DNA from: Deltaproteobacteria bacterium
GTDB lineage: Bacteria > Desulfobacterota > Dissulfuribacteria > Dissulfuribacterales > UBA3076
DNA length: 50,714 nt
Assembly (NCBI GenBank): GCA_011042225.1
Contig: DQXT01000033.1
Coordinates: 1-50,714 of the forward strand
Direction: 5' to 3'
Shown: positions 46,502-50,714 of the stretch, piece after piece
Numbering within the stretch: position 1 is the stretch's first letter
How the letters are laid out: each line of letters starts with the position of its first letter
Notes under the pieces: generated by a model
What the model was told of the DNA's origin: nothing
Seen by the model: the letters and a program-made list of their open reading frames with translations, nothing else
Database searches by the model: none
Position numbers and translations under genes: made by a program

Positions 46502-46600
46502 AAAATATATTCTCAGGTTGTAACCCCCTATACTCTTTGATAGGCGTAAATAATTAGTCGGATTAGTTATTAAAAAATAAAATACAGAAGGAGAACGAGC

Positions 46601-48253
46601 ATGGATCAGACAAATAAAAACCCTGATCCCGAAGACTTCGCTAGAAACGTAGAAAGTACTATTGATGAACTGTTTTGTGTATCACGGCAGATAGAAATAG
46701 ACCCTTTGACTAATGAAATTAAGGACTTATCTCAAGATAAAACAGATAAAGGGCAGGGATTTCAGGTTATAGACCAGAGAGAAAAATATCCTGAAGAAAT
46801 CAAGCCTTCAGATACCATAGAGACAGGAGAACCTGTTGAACACATAGAAAATACCATTAACGAAAAGATATTGGAATCAAGCTCAGATCTGGAGCATGAG
46901 GGAAAAGATACTAAAGATGTGAATTTGGAACAACAACTCAGCCAACTCAACCAACTCTTGTTGACCTTGGAGTGGGAGGTCGACCAGATACAAGCAGTAT
47001 CAGCTAAAAACCTGGTAGAGACAATACTGAAAAATCCAGAGATAGAGGCAGATAAAGATCTCCACGAACTGCTCAGTCTTATGATAAGACTCCTTGAAGG
47101 GATGGCGGATCATCCTGAAAAAATGCCTACTTTCAGCCCAGAGGTCCTGAAAAGAGGTCTTGACACCTTTAAAAACCTTGTTTGGAATGAAGGGCGGGAG
47201 CCAGGGGCTAGAAAAGAGGCCTTTAGATCCATAAAAAAGGAACTTGAATCGGCAATAGACATGGATATAAGCGAAATTGACCGCGAGATATCCTTGAAGG
47301 CGGACTCAGAACACCATATTGAAGAGGTCGATGAGCTTGAATCCGGGGCTAAATATGATGCCCAAAAAAACGCCCAAAAAGAGAAAACTTCCAATCTACA
47401 GGGACATATCGATAATTCCATTCCAGAAACGAACATACAAGAAAAAGCGGCATCCATTGATCCGGAGTTACTTGAACACTCGGTGCTTGTACGTGCGGTC
47501 AAATCCCATATCAAAATCCTTGATGACTGCATAAAATACATTCTACCGGTTGAAAAGCTCCTTGCCCAGACTCAGGGGATGGAAAAACTACATCATTTTC
47601 AGCAAAATATTAAAAACAGGCTTGAAGAACAAAAAAAGATATTGGGAAAGGCATTAAAGGGCGATTACGAACCATCTTCTGATATGAGTAATTATGCTAC
47701 TCAACGGATCGAAGACATTACCATAGAAATTGACAAAACAGAAACGCCTCCGGTGAGCACTTCCTGCCCGTGGAATGAACTTTTGACTGGCCAGTGGAAC
47801 CAAAAGCAAGTTGCATTTATACCTGAACATGTCGCATTTGCAGGTCCCATCCCCTTTTGGGCAAAAAAAGGATTTAAAAATCTGAAAACTTTTAAATTAA
47901 AGAAACTCAAGACCTGGCCATGGACAAAAATTCAGCCAATGATGCATGGGAAATTGTCAAATCGGAAAGAATCGGAGCTTATAAGGCTCGAATTCCCGGT
48001 ACTACAAAAATCGATTTCATCTTCCGATCAGTCTCAGCTCTCAAACCCGACTTTATTGGTCCTCTCTAATGAAAATAAAGGGCTGGTTCTAATGCTGGAT
48101 ACTCCGCTAGAATCCATTTCTATAACTCCTGAGTATTCCTGGGAACCATCCACAAATAACAATGGACAATGGGTTGGCAACCTGGGTATAGATAACAAAC
48201 AGATATCCGTGGCAACACTGGAAAGCCTTTTAAATACACTGCCAAATGAATAA
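46601..48253 (+). CDS. acidic scaffold-like protein with possible CheW-like C-terminus
   Basis: A 550-residue protein with no family I can name outright. AGAAGGAG precedes its ATG. Residues 1-110 are acidic and low-complexity. About 105-235 are helical and leucine-rich (LSQLNQLLLTLEWEVDQIQ, LLSLMIRLLEGMADHPEK). A further acidic linker and a helical segment (about 300-365) follow. The last 120 residues resemble a CheW-type beta domain: FIPEHVAFAGPIPFW, LLVLSNENKGLVLMLDTPLESI, and GQWVGNLGIDNKQISVATLESLL. Its end overlaps the start of the pilus-type ATPase gene by 8 nt. I infer an adaptor between MglA, a signalling array and the motor; the CheW reading is tentative. Confidence 0.55.
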   Translation: MDQTNKNPDPEDFARNVESTIDELFCVSRQIEIDPLTNEIKDLSQDKTDKGQGFQVIDQREKYPEEIKPSDTIETGEPVEHIENTINEKILESSSDLEHEGKDTKDVNLEQQLSQLNQLLLTLEWEVDQIQAVSAKNLVETILKNPEIEADKDLHELLSLMIRLLEGMADHPEKMPTFSPEVLKRGLDTFKNLVWNEGREPGARKEAFRSIKKELESAIDMDISEIDREISLKADSEHHIEEVDELESGAKYDAQKNAQKEKTSNLQGHIDNSIPETNIQEKAASIDPELLEHSVLVRAVKSHIKILDDCIKYILPVEKLLAQTQGMEKLHHFQQNIKNRLEEQKKILGKALKGDYEPSSDMSNYATQRIEDITIEIDKTETPPVSTSCPWNELLTGQWNQKQVAFIPEHVAFAGPIPFWAKKGFKNLKTFKLKKLKTWPWTKIQPMMHGKLSNRKESELIRLEFPVLQKSISSSDQSQLSNPTLLVLSNENKGLVLMLDTPLESISITPEYSWEPSTNNNGQWVGNLGIDNKQISVATLESLLNTLPNE

Positions 48254-50603
48254 TACTTCAACTTCAGACAATCTAAAATCCATGTTAGCGGAAGCCGATC
48301 TTTATTATAGTCAAGGTCTTAACGAAGAGGCCCGCATTATCTGTTTAAAGCTTCTACAAATGACCAGTGATAAATCTGATCCTGTCCGTACTGAAATAGA
48401 ATCCCGTCTGAAAAAACTCCAGTGTGATGGTATGGAAACAGTACAATCGGGAGAGATAAATTTTACCACCAGCCCTGAAGATCTCAAACCTGAAGATCTC
48501 AAAGAATATCAGGACAATAAATTCAGTAGTTGTATAGGTCTCATAGATGCCGGATTTTATTTGGAGGCCATAGAAGAATTAAAGACCTTACTTGAAGCAG
48601 AATACAGACCAGGGATAATTCGAGCAAAGATCGGAGAATCATATCTACAGATGGATATGCCCTTTGAGGCACTTGAATATCTGGAAAAAGCGCTTGAAGA
48701 TACGCAACTGTCCAAAGACGAAAGGCTGGATGTACTATATCAGCTAGCACTTACCCATGAACGAACCGGGGCGATGCCTAAGGCCATCGAGGCGCTTGAA
48801 CAAATCATCCGCCTTGATCCTGCATTTAGAAATGCCAAACAGAGGCTTGAGGGCCTTTCCAAAACCGCTCAGGAATATGGCCGTTTCTATTATCTGATTC
48901 GCAATCAGTCCATCTCTAAGGAACAACTCAGCAGGACCAAAGAATTGGCCAAACAAGGGAAAAAATCCATAGAAAGTATTCTGCTAAACCAGTTTGGCGT
49001 AGACAAAATGGAACTCGGCCGCTCACTTGGCGAATATTACCGATGCCCCTTTGTGGAATTTGACGAACTGGAAGTAGGGAGTACACCTTCTTGCGTGCGC
49101 GGTATCAAAGAACACTTTTTCAGGACCAATTCCTGTGCACCTATTCGCGAAAAAGCGGGGACCCTTATAGTTGCATTAGATAACCCCCATGATTTGGCAA
49201 AGACGGACAATATTAGAAGGGTCCTGAAAGCCAAAAATTTTCAATTTGCAGTAGCACTAAAGGAAGACATCAACAGATTCATAGACTATTTCTATGGAAA
49301 ATATTCTGCAGAAGGATCTGATGATGATGTGTTTGAGCAACTGGAACTGGTTGAAGAAGATTCGGAATTCGAAGAAGAGGATTCCAGCTTAGCATCAGAG
49401 GCCGATAGCGTAGTAGTCCAGATAGCCAATAAAATTATAGAGGATGCCTTTCAGCGCAGGGCCTCTGATATACATATTGAAAGCCTAGCAGGCAAACGGG
49501 GTGCCCTCGTCCGCTTCAGGATTGATGGCGATTGCATGCGATATCAGACAATTCCATATAACTATAAGCGGGGCCTATTATCCAGAATCAAAATCATGTC
49601 TAATCTGGACATTGCCGAAAAACGCCTGCCTCAAGATGGAAAAATAAAATTCAAGACCCGATCCGGCAAACCCCTGGAACTTCGTGTAGCCACACTCCCC
49701 ACAACGGAAGGCAATGAAGATGTCGTACTGAGGTTATTGGCCTCTTCTGATGCTATGCCAATTGATCGCATAGGGCTCCTTGATCAAAATCTTAGTCAGC
49801 TAAAGCAGCTTTTGCAGTTGCCTTATGGACTTATACTGGCAGTCGGTCCTACCGGATCAGGAAAAACAACCAGTCTGCATTCTGCACTTGGCTATATAAA
49901 TCGACCTGAAAAGAAAATTTGGACAGCCGAAGATCCTGTAGAAATCATGCAGGAGGGATTGCGTCAGGTACAGGTAAGGCCCCATATTGGTCTGACCTTT
50001 GCTCGGGTTCTCAGGGCCTTTTTAAGGGCCGATCCGGATGTAATAATGGTAGGCGAAACCCGAGATGAAGAAACTGCTATAACAGCAATAGAGGCATCCC
50101 TGACAGGGCATTTAGTCTTTTCAACCCTCCACACCAATTCCGCCCCTGAGACAGTTACAAGGCTTTTAGGGATGGGAATGGACCCTTTCAACTTTGCTGA
50201 TGCCCTTTTAGGCGTCTTGGCTCAAAGGCTTGTAAAAAGACTCTGCCCTAAGTGTCGTGAGGCATATCAGCCTGATGACAATGAAAAAAAACATATTCTA
50301 CACGAATACGGGTTTCATCCGACTCATCCCCTAGAACTATCAAAACTGAACGACATAACACTTTATCGGCCCAAGGGTTGCCAATATTGCAACAGGACCG
50401 GTTTCCGAGGCAGGCTTGCAATTCACGAACTACTCATATCGGATGACGGTCTCAAAAAACTTATACAAGATAAAAGGCCTGTGGGAGAGATCCGAGAATA
50501 TGTCATGAACCAGGGAATGTTTACCTTAAAACAAGACGGTATACAAAAGGTCTTAAATGGAGATACAGACCTCAAGCAGATTAAAGCAGCCTGCATAAGG
50601 TGA
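48246..50603 (+). CDS. PilB/GspE-family ATPase with N-terminal TPR extension
   Basis: A 785-residue assembly ATPase of type IV pili or type II secretion. Residues 1-200 hold TPR-like repeats (YYSQGLNEEARIICLKLL; MPFEALEYLEKALED; GAMPKAIEALEQIIRLDP), an extension not usual for PilB. About 215-345 is an MshEN/T2SSE_N domain (ESILLNQFGVDKMELGRSL). A very acidic linker precedes the ATPase: SDIHIES, Walker A GPTGSGKTT (about 533), Asp box AEDPVE, Walker B DPDVIMVGETRD, and His box LTGHLVFSTLHTNSA. The zinc-binding CPKC (about 665) and CQYC (about 712) are present. The start overlaps the upstream gene. Pilins and the inner-membrane platform are not in the window. Confidence 0.9.
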   Translation: MNNTSTSDNLKSMLAEADLYYSQGLNEEARIICLKLLQMTSDKSDPVRTEIESRLKKLQCDGMETVQSGEINFTTSPEDLKPEDLKEYQDNKFSSCIGLIDAGFYLEAIEELKTLLEAEYRPGIIRAKIGESYLQMDMPFEALEYLEKALEDTQLSKDERLDVLYQLALTHERTGAMPKAIEALEQIIRLDPAFRNAKQRLEGLSKTAQEYGRFYYLIRNQSISKEQLSRTKELAKQGKKSIESILLNQFGVDKMELGRSLGEYYRCPFVEFDELEVGSTPSCVRGIKEHFFRTNSCAPIREKAGTLIVALDNPHDLAKTDNIRRVLKAKNFQFAVALKEDINRFIDYFYGKYSAEGSDDDVFEQLELVEEDSEFEEEDSSLASEADSVVVQIANKIIEDAFQRRASDIHIESLAGKRGALVRFRIDGDCMRYQTIPYNYKRGLLSRIKIMSNLDIAEKRLPQDGKIKFKTRSGKPLELRVATLPTTEGNEDVVLRLLASSDAMPIDRIGLLDQNLSQLKQLLQLPYGLILAVGPTGSGKTTSLHSALGYINRPEKKIWTAEDPVEIMQEGLRQVQVRPHIGLTFARVLRAFLRADPDVIMVGETRDEETAITAIEASLTGHLVFSTLHTNSAPETVTRLLGMGMDPFNFADALLGVLAQRLVKRLCPKCREAYQPDDNEKKHILHEYGFHPTHPLELSKLNDITLYRPKGCQYCNRTGFRGRLAIHELLISDDGLKKLIQDKRPVGEIREYVMNQGMFTLKQDGIQKVLNGDTDLKQIKAACIR

Positions 50604-50617
50604 GGTAACCATTCAGA

Positions 50618-50690
50618 GGTTCAGGGTTCAAAGGTTCAAAGGTTACACTGAAAGATGAACATCGAACATCGAACGTCCAACGTCGAATGA
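50618..50690. repeat. short tandem repeats: GGTTCA units and 7-bp GAACATC units
   Basis: GGTTCA recurs at 50618, 50625 and 50633, with a variant at 50641. Then GAACATC, GAACATC, GAACGTC, CAACGTC and GAATGAA follow in strict 7-bp register from 50657. The two families adjoin after the pilus-type ATPase gene, and the array runs toward the window end. Confidence 0.7.
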
Positions 50691-50714
50691 AAAACAAACA
50701 CCAAATGAGAAATA

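Noticed and set aside
50618-50690. CRISPR array at the window end
   Set aside because: Units are 6-8 bp without spacers; no repeat-spacer pattern or cas gene is present anywhere in the window.

Overview
Organism (inference): a Gram-negative, meso-diaminopimelate bacterium of deltaproteobacterial (Desulfobacterota-like) type. Outer-membrane genes (Pal, Skp/OmpH), a MurE half with the DAP-type DNPR motif, an MglA/MglB polarity pair, a cdaA-cdaR-glmM block, and remnants of a Y1 (REP-associated) transposase and a DDE insertion sequence all fit. The species cannot be named from the sequence alone.

Layout. 1-640: a decayed Y1 transposase abutting an ssb fragment, then tRNA-Arg(UCU) with its terminator. 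754-2036 (minus): coaE and a short NfeD protein. 2427-12331 (plus): a homocysteine methyltransferase/MTHFR fusion, tilS, ftsH, folP, cdaA, cdaR, glmM. 12328-28593 (minus): a long division and cell-wall (dcw) cluster. In transcription order it is mraZ, rsmH, an unnamed 60-codon ORF, ftsL, a degenerate ftsI homologue, a murE-murF fusion, mraY, murD, murG, murC, murB, ftsQ, ftsA, ftsZ. It converges on glmM with overlapping stop codons. 28895-32442 (minus): mltG, a Sua5/TsaC protein and a purD-purE fusion. 32560-33928: a broken IS. 34122-36722: a DUF4213/DUF364 protein (plus), then a degenerate NodB-fold protein and a long-chain polyprenyl diphosphate synthase (minus). 36861-45081 (plus): mutS, an AMIN-type amidase, pal, skp, a transketolase. 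45480-50603 (plus): mglB, mglA, a scaffold-like protein with a possible CheW-like end, and a TPR-fused PilB/GspE ATPase. The window ends in short tandem repeats.

How the genes work together. Much of the window serves the envelope: precursor supply (glmM, murB-G, mraY), undecaprenol-like or quinone side-chain prenyl supply (polyprenyl synthase), divisome scaffold (ftsZ, ftsA, ftsQ, ftsL), wall cutting (mltG, amidase), the outer-membrane tether (pal), outer-membrane protein chaperoning (skp), and c-di-AMP control of GlmM. The last operon couples a Ras-like polarity switch to a type IV pilus-type motor ATPase.

Most interesting point. The cluster contains the whole cytoplasmic Mur pathway but not an intact septal synthase. 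ftsW is absent from its usual place between murD and murG. The FtsI homologue is an uninterrupted 585-codon ORF that keeps the fold-level landmarks and a C-terminal PASTA domain but shows none of the three transpeptidase motifs (SxxK, SxN, KTGT). A translationally coupled small ORF with a CxxC motif sits just before ftsL. Together these suggest a remodelled septal wall machine in which the dcw-encoded FtsI acts as a non-catalytic scaffold.
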